Shown: positions 16,009 to 24,295 of the stretch, piece by piece
Layout: every line of letters starts with the position of its first letter
Position numbering within the stretch: position 1 is the stretch's first letter
From: Yoonia sp035117555
Lineage (GTDB): Bacteria > Pseudomonadota > Alphaproteobacteria > Rhodobacterales > Rhodobacteraceae
Direction: 5' to 3'
Assembly: GCF_035117555.1 (NCBI RefSeq)
Contig: NZ_JAYKPK010000002.1
Location: 372,001-436,000 of the forward strand
Length of the DNA: 64,000 bases
Notes under the pieces: model-generated
What the model was told of the DNA's origin: nothing
Database searches by the model: none
Seen by the model: only the letters and a program-made list of their open reading frames with translations
Position numbers and translations under genes: made by a program

Positions 16009-16266
16009 ATGAAAAACACCATCCTGACGACAACCCTCTTTGCCACATTCACCGCAGCACCTGTCTTTGCCGATACGCCGCCACCGGCGAATGCGCTGCC
16101 GCTGTCCGAAATCATCGCTGTTGTCGAACAGTCCGATGACATCCAGTATATCGATCAGATCGACTGGGATGACGACGGTTACTGGGAGGTTGAATATTAC
16201 ACCGCCGACGGTCGCAGCGTCGACGTGGATATCGACCCGCTGACCGGCGCGCCATTGATGCGTTGA
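16009..16266 (+). CDS. Secreted PepSY-domain protein
   Basis: 85 residues with a signal peptide (basic MKNT, hydrophobic core, cleavage after PVFA). The rest is one PepSY-like domain: an acidic helix LSEIIAVVEQSDDI, then strands around YWEVEYYTADGRSVDVDIDPLTGAPL. PepSY domains are thought to inhibit proteases or bind metals in the envelope. Start fixed by AAGGAG (15995-16000). Stands alone between dxs and the oxidase operon, with its own terminator. Confidence 0.75.
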   Translation: MKNTILTTTLFATFTAAPVFADTPPPANALPLSEIIAVVEQSDDIQYIDQIDWDDDGYWEVEYYTADGRSVDVDIDPLTGAPLMR

Positions 16267-16274
16267 CCTGATCT

Positions 16275-16308
16275 GGCCGGGGCGCTGCACCATCGCCCCG
16301 GCCGTTTT
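16275..16308 (+). terminator. Rho-independent terminator after the PepSY gene
   Basis: GGCCGGGGCG (16275-16284) pairs with CGCCCCGGCC (16294-16303), loop of 9 nt, followed by GTTTTC. Confidence 0.8.
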
Positions 16309-16351
16309 CAAAGATTCTATCAATAAACCTGTGCTGGTCCTGCCAGGCGGA

Positions 16352-16651
16352 TCAGCAGCTTGTGGCAATGGCCGTTGGAAACAACGTATAAATCGTCGCC
16401 ACCAGACCGATCCACGTACCATAGCGCGGGAGGCGGTCGGTCAAAGCATCGCCTTCGCGCAATGCCATGAACAGCGGCACGAAGGCTGCAAGACCCAGCG
16501 CCCAGCTTGCAATCAAAACGAGGCGCGCGGTCAAACTCAACCCCTCTGGCCCGGCAACACCGGCACAGAGCACGCCGTGCATACCATAGACCAGCGTGAA
16601 GGCAGCGGCCCAGATCATCGGACCGGCAAGGGTGAGGGCGAGCCATCTCAT
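16352..16651 (-). CDS. Small membrane protein of the oxidase operon
   Basis: 99 residues starting MRWLALTLAGPMIW; the ATG overlaps the stop of the fused oxidase subunit gene (ATGA), which fixes the start. Three hydrophobic segments are visible (about 5-28, 42-62, 78-95), with two Cys. Proteins of this size often end such alternative cytochrome oxidase operons; they may help stability or assembly. No named family is recognised with certainty. Confidence 0.7.
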   Translation of the reverse strand: MRWLALTLAGPMIWAAAFTLVYGMHGVLCAGVAGPEGLSLTARLVLIASWALGLAAFVPLFMALREGDALTDRLPRYGTWIGLVATIYTLFPTAIATSC

Positions 16652-19179
16652 GCGAAAGCCTGCGCCAGCAGGATCACCATCGCCAGCAGCGCGGTCGCGG
16701 CGGTGAAGCCCTGCCATGCCCGCCATGCCGGATGCGCGCCGCGGGTGACCTGGTCTATTTCGCCCCTTGCGTGCTGATTGGCGACAAAAGCGGCAAGGCC
16801 TGTGGCGACGATGATATGCAAAGCAACATAGCCTGCAACCACCGCGCGCAAGGCATCGCGCGCGTGGCCAGTCGGATCATCCATCTGCGTCCATTTCAGC
16901 CAGATCAGCACGAGAATAGCAGCAAGGTTCACCGCCACCCCGATCATCGCGGCCATGCGTGTCATCCCCCTTGCGGCCCAGGCGGCGATCACCAGCAGGG
17001 CGGCAATGATCCCAATCCCGACCAGCGTTGCGAAATTTTCCGCGCCTGCGATCCCGGCAGCGGGGCCTTGGGTGACCACCGACAAAAACGCCAGACCAAA
17101 GATCAAGGACCCGAACAAAGTGCCATCCGCGACCAGCAATGCGACCAACCCGCTTTGTCCCAAACTCTGTTTGGCACGGTGATGCACGGGCAGAATGGTG
17201 CCGGGCGCAATTTCGACCGGGGACAAATCGCCGACCGGGCTCATGCCCCGCCCCCAAAGCCAGATGAACGCAGCCACAGGGATCAAGGCAAAGGCAGCAA
17301 CAAGATAGAGGCTCGCCAGCATCAGCAGGACAAAGGCGCAGATGCTCGCCGCCAAAACCAGCGGCAGGGCGGTATTGCCTGGCAGGATTGCCACATGATC
17401 AGGCTCTGCCCCTATGGCGCGGGTGACGAGCAGTTCACGTCTGCCACGTGGCGCGCCGGGTAGGGCACCTTCACCGCGCGCCAGCGGCATGATCACATCC
17501 CGCGCCGGTCGGTCCAGATGGCGCAGTGTCGGCAATGAGGCGTAATTGTAATTCGGCGACGGCATCGGCATCGCCCAGTCCAATGTTGGTGCAGCCCATG
17601 GATCACGCTTTTCGCGTTTGCCCAAGGTGATCTGGAGCAGCAGATCCAGCGCGAACATCGCAAAACCGATGGTCAGCACAAAGCTGAACACCGAACTGGT
17701 CAGGTTCAGCCAGATCCATTCGGGATTGTCAGGATAAACATCGATCCGGCGTGGCATGCCCAATAGCCCGGTCAGATGCATGATGAAAAACGTGCCGTGA
17801 AAGCCGATGACGATGACCCAGAAGGCCGTCTCACCCAGCCCCTTGATCCGTGATCTGCCGGTGATCAGCGGCATCCAATAAGTCACTGCCGCCATCATCG
17901 GGAAGACGAAGCCACCGATCAGCACGTAATGCAGGTGGGCAGTGACAAAGGCGGTGTCATGCGCCTGCCAGTTGAACGGCACAATCGCCAGCATCACCCC
18001 GGTCAGCCCGCCCATCACGAAGGTCAGAAAGAAACCAAGGATATGATACATCGGCAGGTGCAGCTGCGGCTGGCCTTTCCACATCGTCCCGATCCAGGCA
18101 AAGACCTGCACCGCGGTCGGCACCGCGACCAAAACCGAGGCCGCAGAAAAGAACGCCAGCGCCATATGTGGGATGCCGACGGTGAACATATGATGCACCC
18201 ACAGACCGAATGAGAGGAAGACGAGGCCGAGCACGGCGGCAACAATCGCGCCATAGCCAAGGATTTTCGTTCGGCACATCACCGGAATGATCATCGACAT
18301 CGCACCGGCAGCGGGCAGAAAGATGATATAAACCTCCGGATGCCCGAACAGCCAGAACAGGTGCTGCCAGAGCAGTGGATCGCCGCCGCGCGCGATATCG
18401 AAAAACGGCCAGTCAAAGGCGCGTTCCAGTTCCAGCAGGATCGATCCCGCGATCAGTGGTGGAAAGCCTACCAGCATCATCGCGCTGGTCCCCAGCATAT
18501 ACCACGCGAACAGGGGCATTTGCGTGAGCTTCATCCCCGGTGCGCGCTGTCGCAGAATGGTCACGGTGATTTCGACGGCGGCGGCGATCGCGGAAATCTC
18601 GACAAAAGTCACGCCCAGCAACCAGACATCGGCATTGATGCCGGGGCTATGGGCTGCGCTGGATAGCGGCGTATACATGAACCAGCCATCGCGCGGGGCG
18701 ACGCCGAACAGCAACGCGGTCAGCATGATCAGCCCACCGAAGAGATAGCACCAATAGCCAAGTGATGTCAGCCGGGGAAAGGCCATGTCGCGGGTGCCGA
18801 GCAGTTTTGGCAGCAGCCAGATCGCCAATCCTTCCAGCATGGGAATGGCGAAGAGGAACATCATGATGCTGCCATGCATCGTGAAGATCTGGTTATAGAT
18901 CTCGGTATCCAGAAACGCGCCATCATGGGTGGCGAGCTGCGCGCGGATCAGCATCGACAGGATACCACCGATGGCAAAGAATACGAAAGCCGTGGCCATG
19001 AACCGCAGCCCCAGCGTGGTATGGCTGACGGCGGTGATCTGACCCCAGAGCCCTTTGTCATTCGCCCAGACCCGCGACAATTCGCGATGCAGGGGCAGGG
19101 CGCGTTGGGCTGGGTTGCGTGCAATATCGACGGCGGTGGCGCTACCCTCTTCGGTGGCGGCATAAGTTGTGTCGCTCAT
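16648..19179 (-). CDS. Haem-copper oxidase, fused subunits I and III
   Basis: 843-residue membrane protein. The first 560 residues are a cytochrome c oxidase subunit I: low-spin haem ligand in TMHGSIMMF, CuB ligands in HPEVYIIFLPAAG (with the His-Tyr pair and the proton-path Glu) and WVHHMF, haem a3 ligands in HDTAFVTAHLHYV. The last 200 residues form a subunit III-like helical bundle (QSGLVALLVADGTLFGSLIFGL and following). Such I+III fusions occur in alternative aa3-type oxidases. It overlaps the subunit II gene upstream and the small membrane protein downstream by ATGA, so all are co-translated. Confidence 0.93.
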   Translation of the reverse strand: MSDTTYAATEEGSATAVDIARNPAQRALPLHRELSRVWANDKGLWGQITAVSHTTLGLRFMATAFVFFAIGGILSMLIRAQLATHDGAFLDTEIYNQIFTMHGSIMMFLFAIPMLEGLAIWLLPKLLGTRDMAFPRLTSLGYWCYLFGGLIMLTALLFGVAPRDGWFMYTPLSSAAHSPGINADVWLLGVTFVEISAIAAAVEITVTILRQRAPGMKLTQMPLFAWYMLGTSAMMLVGFPPLIAGSILLELERAFDWPFFDIARGGDPLLWQHLFWLFGHPEVYIIFLPAAGAMSMIIPVMCRTKILGYGAIVAAVLGLVFLSFGLWVHHMFTVGIPHMALAFFSAASVLVAVPTAVQVFAWIGTMWKGQPQLHLPMYHILGFFLTFVMGGLTGVMLAIVPFNWQAHDTAFVTAHLHYVLIGGFVFPMMAAVTYWMPLITGRSRIKGLGETAFWVIVIGFHGTFFIMHLTGLLGMPRRIDVYPDNPEWIWLNLTSSVFSFVLTIGFAMFALDLLLQITLGKREKRDPWAAPTLDWAMPMPSPNYNYASLPTLRHLDRPARDVIMPLARGEGALPGAPRGRRELLVTRAIGAEPDHVAILPGNTALPLVLAASICAFVLLMLASLYLVAAFALIPVAAFIWLWGRGMSPVGDLSPVEIAPGTILPVHHRAKQSLGQSGLVALLVADGTLFGSLIFGLAFLSVVTQGPAAGIAGAENFATLVGIGIIAALLVIAAWAARGMTRMAAMIGVAVNLAAILVLIWLKWTQMDDPTGHARDALRAVVAGYVALHIIVATGLAAFVANQHARGEIDQVTRGAHPAWRAWQGFTAATALLAMVILLAQAFA

Positions 19180-19832
19180 TGCGCTGCCTCGCTCAGGTCC
19201 GGGGGCCAGTTTTCATGGGCCTGCACCGAAAACCGCATGAAGGCGTGATCCAACCCACAAAATTCCGCGCAAAGCCCGTCATATTCGCCCGGTGAATCTG
19301 CCACCAGCCGTGTGCGGTTGGTGCGCCCGGGGATCGCGTCCATCTTGCCTGCAAGCCTCGGCACCCAGAAGGAATGGATCACATCCTCTGCCGTGATCAG
19401 CACATCGACTGGGCGACCGGCGGGGATATGCAGCAGATCACTGCTTGCGATCATGTCACCATCCGGCCCTTCATGGCTGAATTCCCAGCCCCATTGGAAC
19501 GCATGGGCACGCACGATCACCGCCTCATCATCACGCGGCTGAATCCGTTCCCCGACCCAAAGGCCAGCGCCGAGCAAAAGCGTCAGCACAATCATCGAAA
19601 ACCACAGCCCCATGCCATGGGTCCAGAAACGCGCATTGGTTTCGGACGGGCGGCGAAAGGCGAGGATGATCAGCACGATCACAAGCGCTGTGATCAGACC
19701 AGCGCCAACCAGCATGACCCCCCAGAGCCAGGCGATATCGCTGGCGACTGGCCCTGCTGGGGCCAACGTTGATAGGGGTGAATCACAACCCGCCACCAGC
19801 AGCGCTGTTGGAAGGGCAAAGACGCGCTTCAT
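19176..19832 (-). CDS. Cytochrome c oxidase subunit II
   Basis: 218 residues. Starts with a lipoprotein signal (hydrophobic run then LLVAGC), followed by two membrane helices and a periplasmic cupredoxin domain. The CuA site is complete: HSFWVPRLAGKMD supplies one His, and CAEFCGLDHAFM supplies both Cys, the bridging Glu, the second His and the Met. Start at 19832 because translation further upstream lacks the signal peptide. Overlaps the copD-like gene by 4 nt and the I+III gene by 4 nt. Confidence 0.92.
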   Translation of the reverse strand: MKRVFALPTALLVAGCDSPLSTLAPAGPVASDIAWLWGVMLVGAGLITALVIVLIILAFRRPSETNARFWTHGMGLWFSMIVLTLLLGAGLWVGERIQPRDDEAVIVRAHAFQWGWEFSHEGPDGDMIASSDLLHIPAGRPVDVLITAEDVIHSFWVPRLAGKMDAIPGRTNRTRLVADSPGEYDGLCAEFCGLDHAFMRFSVQAHENWPPDLSEAAQ

Positions 19833-20335
19833 AGCGGGTCCCATTGCGCTGGGATCTGATTGCCGCGCGGTTCCTGCAGGAATTCGGGGAATAAGGCCGA
19901 GATATCCTGCAGTCCGGGCTTTGCCAGCACCAGCCATAGAACCACACCAATCAGCGGGATGATCCCGAACAGGGCCAGCCCCGCTGGTGGTAACCGATAG
20001 GCCCCGCGCAATTCGCCAGAATGCACGATCAGATGACCCAGCCATGCATGCAGCAGGACCATGCCTGCAACAGCGACCAGCTTGGCCATCATCCAGACAT
20101 CCAGCACCTCCACCGCGAAAATCAGGACGGTGCCAGCGGCAACGGCGATCACTGCGGCGGGCGACACCACGACAGTATAGCTGTAATGCGTCAGCCAGCG
20201 GAATTCGGTGAAACCTGCCTGCGTCTTTATTTCGGCGCGACGGCCGTAGATCTGCATCATGACCGGCAACAGGATCAATCCGGCGCACCATATTGTCAGC
20301 GCCGAAATATGCAGCGCCTTGATGATGGCGATCAT
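19829..20335 (-). CDS. CopD-like membrane protein of the oxidase operon
   Basis: 168 residues with four hydrophobic helices; MIAIIKALHISALTIWCAGLILLP resembles the start of the CopD/HemJ superfamily, with His residues in KALHISA, LTHYSY and LLHAWLGHLIVHSG that could bind haem or copper. Located between ctaG and subunit II, with ATGA overlaps on both sides, so it probably takes part in copper delivery or haem handling for the oxidase. The exact role is inferred. Confidence 0.7.
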   Translation of the reverse strand: MIAIIKALHISALTIWCAGLILLPVMMQIYGRRAEIKTQAGFTEFRWLTHYSYTVVVSPAAVIAVAAGTVLIFAVEVLDVWMMAKLVAVAGMVLLHAWLGHLIVHSGELRGAYRLPPAGLALFGIIPLIGVVLWLVLAKPGLQDISALFPEFLQEPRGNQIPAQWDPL

Positions 20336-21048
20336 GCGTGCAGCCTTTCGTGGAACAGCCGCCACGCCAGCAAAGCCGCGACAATCGCGACTGGCACCAT
20401 GCCGGGAACCCACATGATCAACCCGGCAAGCTGCTGGTCTTCCAGCGCGCTCAGCCCGAAACGCTCGGCATGGGCGAGATGTTCAAGGTAAAAAGGATAT
20501 TGCGCAAAGGTCAAAAGCGCCCCCAGCAGACCCATCTGCCCGACAAGGGCGATCAGCCAGACGACGACGCTGTGGTCACGGGCACGCAAGACCGCAGACC
20601 AGAAGGCCCAAGCAGGCAGGATAAATGCGATCTGGAGCAGCCAGTAAACCGATATCGATTCCCACGCGGCGCTGTAGATTGCTGGCACATGCCATAGCCA
20701 CAACACTACTGACAGCGCCACAAAGGCGGGCATCATTGATATGCGGCGCAGCGAAAACGCGATTGCCAGTGCGGGGGCCAGCGCGCCAAAGATGATCAGA
20801 TGATGAATGGTCCGCGCGGAAAACAACGCCACCGTCATCGCGCAGAGCGGTGAGACAAATGCGATAACCGCCGCAAGACCGGCCAAGGCGAAGGCGTTTT
20901 GCCGTTTTCTGTCGCTGCCGCGCAGCAGCAGCGCACCGGAGACAAAAATGATCACCAAAGCGGTGATCAGGAACGGGTCAAGGTTCCATGCCCCAAGCCA
21001 GTCGGCAGGGTTTGGCGCGGGGCCACAATAAGGCATCTGATTTTGCAT
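20332..21048 (-). CDS. CtaG-type (caa3_CtaG) cytochrome oxidase assembly protein
   Basis: 238 residues, about seven hydrophobic segments. Start at 21048 gives MQNQMPYCGPAPNPADWLGAWN, the usual beginning of the caa3_CtaG family, including the Cys and the CGPAP motif. HHLIIFGALAPAL and the LWHVPAIY stretch are also family features. First gene of the leftward oxidase operon. Helps insert copper into the oxidase in Bacillus-type systems; the role here is inferred from the family and location. Confidence 0.8.
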   Translation of the reverse strand: MQNQMPYCGPAPNPADWLGAWNLDPFLITALVIIFVSGALLLRGSDRKRQNAFALAGLAAVIAFVSPLCAMTVALFSARTIHHLIIFGALAPALAIAFSLRRISMMPAFVALSVVLWLWHVPAIYSAAWESISVYWLLQIAFILPAWAFWSAVLRARDHSVVVWLIALVGQMGLLGALLTFAQYPFYLEHLAHAERFGLSALEDQQLAGLIMWVPGMVPVAIVAALLAWRLFHERLHA

Positions 21049-21182
21049 AGCACCGTCCACAGCTAACGCCTCAACGCATGCACCCCGCGGTTGGTTCCAC
21101 GGCGACCAGATTTTTTGACATGCGCGCACAAGAAAAAGGCGCAAGACCTGAGGTCAGCGCCCTTCCTGATAACAATCGATGT

Positions 21183-21260
21183 TCAGAAAATACCGAACAG
21201 GAACAAAAGAATAATGATAGGGATCGGAATCCCGATAAGCCAAAGAAGAATGCCACGCAT
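21183..21260 (-). CDS. 25-residue hydrophobic stress peptide
   Basis: A very short ORF: Met-Arg start, then one membrane helix (GILLWLIGIPIPIIILLF). Start at 21260 is preferred over an ATG at 21266, as AAGGAA is then 6-7 nt upstream. It has its own perfect EcfG-type promoter (21309-21333) with the -10 about 49 nt from the start codon, strong evidence that it is a real gene. Similar short peptides are frequent in Rhodobacterales genomes, without known function. Confidence 0.7.
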   Translation of the reverse strand: MRGILLWLIGIPIPIIILLFLFGIF

Positions 21261-21308
21261 TTTCATTTCCTTTCATGATCAAGCATTTTTATCTGTATCT
21301 GAGTAATA

Positions 21309-21333
21309 AACGCGTGATCACATAAATTGTTCC
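21309..21333 (-). promoter_or_regulatory. EcfG-type promoter for the 25-residue peptide
   Basis: On the minus strand GGAAC (21333-21329), 16 nt, CGTT (21312-21309). This is the alphaproteobacterial general stress sigma factor consensus. Confidence 0.8.
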
Positions 21334-21359
21334 CGAAAAAGTAACAGTGGGCTGAATTG

Positions 21360-21384
21360 AAAAAGGCCCGCCTGATGGCGGGCC
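21360..21384 (-). terminator. Terminator of the PRC-barrel gene
   Basis: GGCCCGCC/GGCGGGCC (21365-21372, 21377-21384) with loop TGAT; on the minus strand the stem is followed by five T. It lies 22 nt after the stop of the PRC-barrel gene and upstream of the 25-residue peptide promoter. Confidence 0.85.
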
Positions 21385-21406
21385 TTCATTCTGTTCGTTC
21401 AAAGAA

Positions 21407-22366
21407 TTAGCCTTCGTGTTCAGGCATTGCTTCCAGCTGTTCCTGTGTCGCGTTCACTTGCACACGCACGTCATCGCTTTCAGCGTTCCACATCACTTCA
21501 ACTTCGTTGATGTCGAGGGCGACGGTGTAGGACCCGAGGCCCAGGAAGCCACCGACATCCATCACCGCATGGGTGATTTCGCCATCGTCACCCAACACCA
21601 GATCATCGACCGTTGCGATGTTGTCACCAGCAGCGTCATAGGCATTGGCGCCCAAAAGCTGTTCTGCAGTCAGTTCTTCAACTGGGATCGCTGCATAGCC
21701 TTCCATCGCATCATCACCGGTGGTGTCCATCGCGGTGCCATCGGCTGGTGCCACGGCAGGATCTGCTGGCGTAGCGGCAGTGTCATCCATCGGTGTCATT
21801 GCAGCATCGTCCGATGGCTGCACGGTAGCATCGTTGTAGCCAGTCGCAGCAAAACCAGTGGTCAGCTGTGCTTCATCCCATTCCGGCAAGCTTTCCAGCT
21901 CTTCACGAGTCATCGTGGCCACAACTGAAAAGTCGCTCAGATCTTCGGCTGCAGTTTCATCAGCGACGAAATAGAGATCATCAAGATCAACCATCACTGT
22001 GCGTGCACCAATGCCCAGGAAACCACCGACATCGACCAGCACACCGCGCAGTTCACCGTCTTGTGTCAGGACAACGTCATCGATGTTGCCGACATTTTCC
22101 CAAGTGTCGCGACCGGCAGCGAATGTTTCAGAGCTCTCCCAGCGCACGCTTTCGTCAGTCGCGCCTGTTTCGCCCAGCGTCCGTGCTTCTTCGGAGTCGA
22201 AGGTATTCAGGCTTTTGCCGGTGAAGTTGGTCACCAGAAACGCAGGTACATTCGCGCCCGTGTCGGCCATTTCAGCATCTGCAGCTGGTGTGGTCGCTTC
22301 GGTCTGTGCAAAAGCGCCCATCGATGTCGCAGCAACAAGTGCGGTCGTCAGCATAAGCTTTTTCAT
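21407..22366 (-). CDS. Secreted protein with two PRC-barrel domains
   Basis: 319 residues from ATG 22366, which is 6 nt after AGGAG (an ATG one codon earlier is less well spaced). Signal peptide with cleavage after GAFA. Two PRC-barrel domains: the first around VGNIDDVVLTQDGELRGVLVDVGG (about 90-150), the second around IATVDDLVLGDDGEITHAVMDVGG (about 250-310), joined by an acidic Asp/Ala/Pro/Thr linker. The protein is highly acidic, suited to the periplasm. Under an EcfG-type promoter 45 nt upstream. PRC-barrel proteins of this type are often induced by desiccation or osmotic stress; function here is unknown. Confidence 0.85.
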   Translation of the reverse strand: MKKLMLTTALVAATSMGAFAQTEATTPAADAEMADTGANVPAFLVTNFTGKSLNTFDSEEARTLGETGATDESVRWESSETFAAGRDTWENVGNIDDVVLTQDGELRGVLVDVGGFLGIGARTVMVDLDDLYFVADETAAEDLSDFSVVATMTREELESLPEWDEAQLTTGFAATGYNDATVQPSDDAAMTPMDDTAATPADPAVAPADGTAMDTTGDDAMEGYAAIPVEELTAEQLLGANAYDAAGDNIATVDDLVLGDDGEITHAVMDVGGFLGLGSYTVALDINEVEVMWNAESDDVRVQVNATQEQLEAMPEHEG

Positions 22367-22413
22367 CATAATCTCCTATATATCATCAGGCTTTTCAGCC
22401 TCTCTGATAGTGA

Positions 22414-22438
22414 AACGTCGAATTAGGAAATCGGTTCC
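22414..22438 (-). promoter_or_regulatory. EcfG-type promoter for the PRC-barrel gene
   Basis: Minus strand GGAAC (22438-22434), 16 nt, CGTT (22417-22414); the start codon is 45 nt downstream. Confidence 0.85.
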
Positions 22439-22502
22439 GGAAAATATACTTGCCGTCGGGTAATTATAAATTAGATCAAAAAACTTCAAATACTCAGAAT
22501 AG

Positions 22503-22534
22503 CAAAAGCCCCGACAGATCTGTCGGGGCTTTTG
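22503..22534. terminator. Perfect bidirectional terminator
   Basis: A 16-bp perfect inverted repeat with no spacer (CAAAAGCCCCGACAGA and its complement), T-run at the end on both strands. It terminates the PLDc_N gene, whose stop is 38 nt to the right, and insulates the PRC-gene promoter. Confidence 0.85.
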
Positions 22535-22571
22535 ATGCCGGCATGACGAAGTATCTGATCGTTAATAAGTG

Positions 22572-22751
22572 TCAGGCCTTCTTGGGTCCTGCAAGGAACC
22601 AGATGATCAGGCCGACCACCGGGAACACCAGCACGAGCAAGATCCACATCACCTTATAGCCCTGCGTGGCGGTCGAGCCAATTATTGAAACCGCCGCCCA
22701 GACGACCAGCGCGAGGTGGATGAGACCGAGTAAACCTGTGTAATCTGCCAT
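22572..22751 (-). CDS. PLDc_N-type small membrane protein
   Basis: 59 residues with two membrane helices: GLLGLIHLALVVWAAVSIIG and WILLVLVFPVVGLIIWFLAGP. The second helix ending in P-x-x-GxxxWFxxGPKK is the signature of the phospholipase D nuclease N-terminal (PLDc_N) family, found alone in many bacteria. It has a perfect EcfG-type promoter with the -10 35 nt before the ATG, so it is a stress-response gene. Molecular role is not known. Confidence 0.8.
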   Translation of the reverse strand: MADYTGLLGLIHLALVVWAAVSIIGSTATQGYKVMWILLVLVFPVVGLIIWFLAGPKKA

Positions 22752-22785
22752 TGTACCATTATCCTATCTTTACTGTTACCGAGCC

Positions 22786-22810
22786 AACGCCCCGACCGCA
22801 ATTTTGTTCC
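22786..22810 (-). promoter_or_regulatory. EcfG-type promoter for the PLDc_N gene
   Basis: Minus strand GGAAC (22810-22806), 16 nt, CGTT (22789-22786), 35 nt before the ATG. Confidence 0.85.
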
Positions 22811-22825
22811 CGGCAAAGCATGCGG

Positions 22826-24178
22826 TCAGATTGCACCACCATCAACAACTGCCTGTGCCAGCTTGCGATAGGCGGCGACATTGGCGGCCCGGCGGTAGTC
22901 GATCTGGCCAGTTTCATTGCAGCAACTGCTTCGCTCTGCTTTCAGTCTTGCGTGGATATCGCACATGATATCCTGCAATGCGCTATCGACACGTTCGGGC
23001 GACCACCGTTGAAACCCGGCGTTTTGTTGCATCTCCAGACCGGATACCGCGACGCCCCCGGCATTCGCGGCCTTGCCGGGCGCTTGTGTGACACCTGCTT
23101 TGTCCAGATGCGCCTCGGCCTGTGCGGTCAGGGGCATATTTGCGCCTTCGGCCAGAAAGCGGCAACCGCTGTCGACCAAGGCTTTGGCATCTTCCAGTTC
23201 CAACTCGTTCTGGGTGGCGCATGGCAGGGCGATATCGGGTTCCAGTCCCCAAGGGCGGGCGTTTTCAATGAAGGTCACGCCAAGATCCTTTGCTGGGGTC
23301 AACGCTTTGTCACCTGCGCTGTTCAGCACCCAATCAAGCGCATCTGCGGTAAATCCATCCGGTGCGTGCCAGGTTCCGGCACGGCCTGACAAAGTGATCA
23401 CCTTTGCCCCCATCCGGATCGCCTTTTGTGCCGCATGGCTGGACACATTTCCGCGCCCTGACAATGCGATGCGTTGACCGTCCAGCTCTTTGCCTTGCTC
23501 GGCCAGCATCGCCGCTGTGAAATAGATCAGGCCATAGCCTGTCGCCTCTGCCCGGATATCGCTGCCACCCAGCGACAAGGGTTTGCCGGTCATGGCACCG
23601 CCCCAATGCCGGGCGTATTGCATATAGGCCCGCTGCATCAGCCCGATTTCCACACCGCTGACGCCGATATCACCGGCAGGTACGTCACGATCAGGGCCAA
23701 TATGCGCTGATAGTTCCGCCATAAAGGCCAGCACGAAACGTTCGATTTCGCCCTGTGACCGGCCCGTGGGATCAAAGTCAGCGCCACCTTTGGCCGCACC
23801 CAGGGGCAGGCCGGTCAGCGCATTCTTGAACGCCTGTTCAAAGGCCAGAAATTTCAGCACCGATGGTTTCAGGCCCGGCACCCAGCGCAGCCCGCCTTTG
23901 TAGGGGCCAAGCAGGTTTGAATGCTGCACGCGCCAGCCGCGGTTAATCTGCACATCGCCTGAATCATCACGCCAAGTGATGCGGAAACTGATGATCCGGT
24001 CCGCCTCACACAGACGCTCCAGCACGCGGGCGGCGGTAAAGGCGCTGCTCGCTTTCTCGATGGTCAGCACGTCACCTGCGACCTCTTTGACGGCTTGAAG
24101 GAATTCATCCTCGCCCGCGTGGCGGGGCGTGATCTGGTCCATGAACTGGTCAAGCAGGGTTGTTGCGCGAATATTCAT
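22826..24178 (-). CDS. gdhA: NADP-specific glutamate dehydrogenase
   Basis: 450 residues, size of the hexameric class I enzyme, which makes glutamate from 2-oxoglutarate and ammonium. Substrate-binding motif GPYKGGLRWVPGLKPSVLKFLAFEQAFKNAL, catalytic Lys in LPLGAAKGGADFDPTGRS, Asp in VPAGDIGVSGVEIG, and the nucleotide-binding loop SGRGNVSSHAAQK in place of the usual GSGNV. GANMP near the C-terminus is also conserved. Located in the stress block but with no EcfG motif in front. Confidence 0.93.
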   Translation of the reverse strand: MNIRATTLLDQFMDQITPRHAGEDEFLQAVKEVAGDVLTIEKASSAFTAARVLERLCEADRIISFRITWRDDSGDVQINRGWRVQHSNLLGPYKGGLRWVPGLKPSVLKFLAFEQAFKNALTGLPLGAAKGGADFDPTGRSQGEIERFVLAFMAELSAHIGPDRDVPAGDIGVSGVEIGLMQRAYMQYARHWGGAMTGKPLSLGGSDIRAEATGYGLIYFTAAMLAEQGKELDGQRIALSGRGNVSSHAAQKAIRMGAKVITLSGRAGTWHAPDGFTADALDWVLNSAGDKALTPAKDLGVTFIENARPWGLEPDIALPCATQNELELEDAKALVDSGCRFLAEGANMPLTAQAEAHLDKAGVTQAPGKAANAGGVAVSGLEMQQNAGFQRWSPERVDSALQDIMCDIHARLKAERSSCCNETGQIDYRRAANVAAYRKLAQAVVDGGAI

Positions 24179-24202
24179 AATCGTCCTTCCAGGAAAACTT
24201 GG

Positions 24203-24295
24203 TCAGGAAAGGATGTAGGCCAAACCCAGCGCGAGCAAAGCCGCAAGTAACGTGAGGGAAACAGCAAGGATCAGGGCAAGTTTCGGGCGCATCAT
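24203..24295 (-). CDS. 30-residue hydrophobic peptide coupled to the ferric-reductase-like gene
   Basis: The ATG overlaps the stop codon of the upstream gene (TGATG), so it is likely translated by re-initiation. Product: Met-Met-Arg-Pro-Lys, then one helix of Leu/Ala (LALILAVSLTLLAALLALGL) and YILS. It may be a small subunit of the membrane oxidoreductase, or a chance ORF; there is no homology evidence from sequence reading. Confidence 0.45.
   Translation of the reverse strand: MMRPKLALILAVSLTLLAALLALGLAYILS

Noticed and set aside
22751..23389. Rightward open frame overlapping gdhA and starting in the PLDc_N promoter region
   Set aside because: Opposite-strand shadow of gdhA; no ribosome site and no domain.
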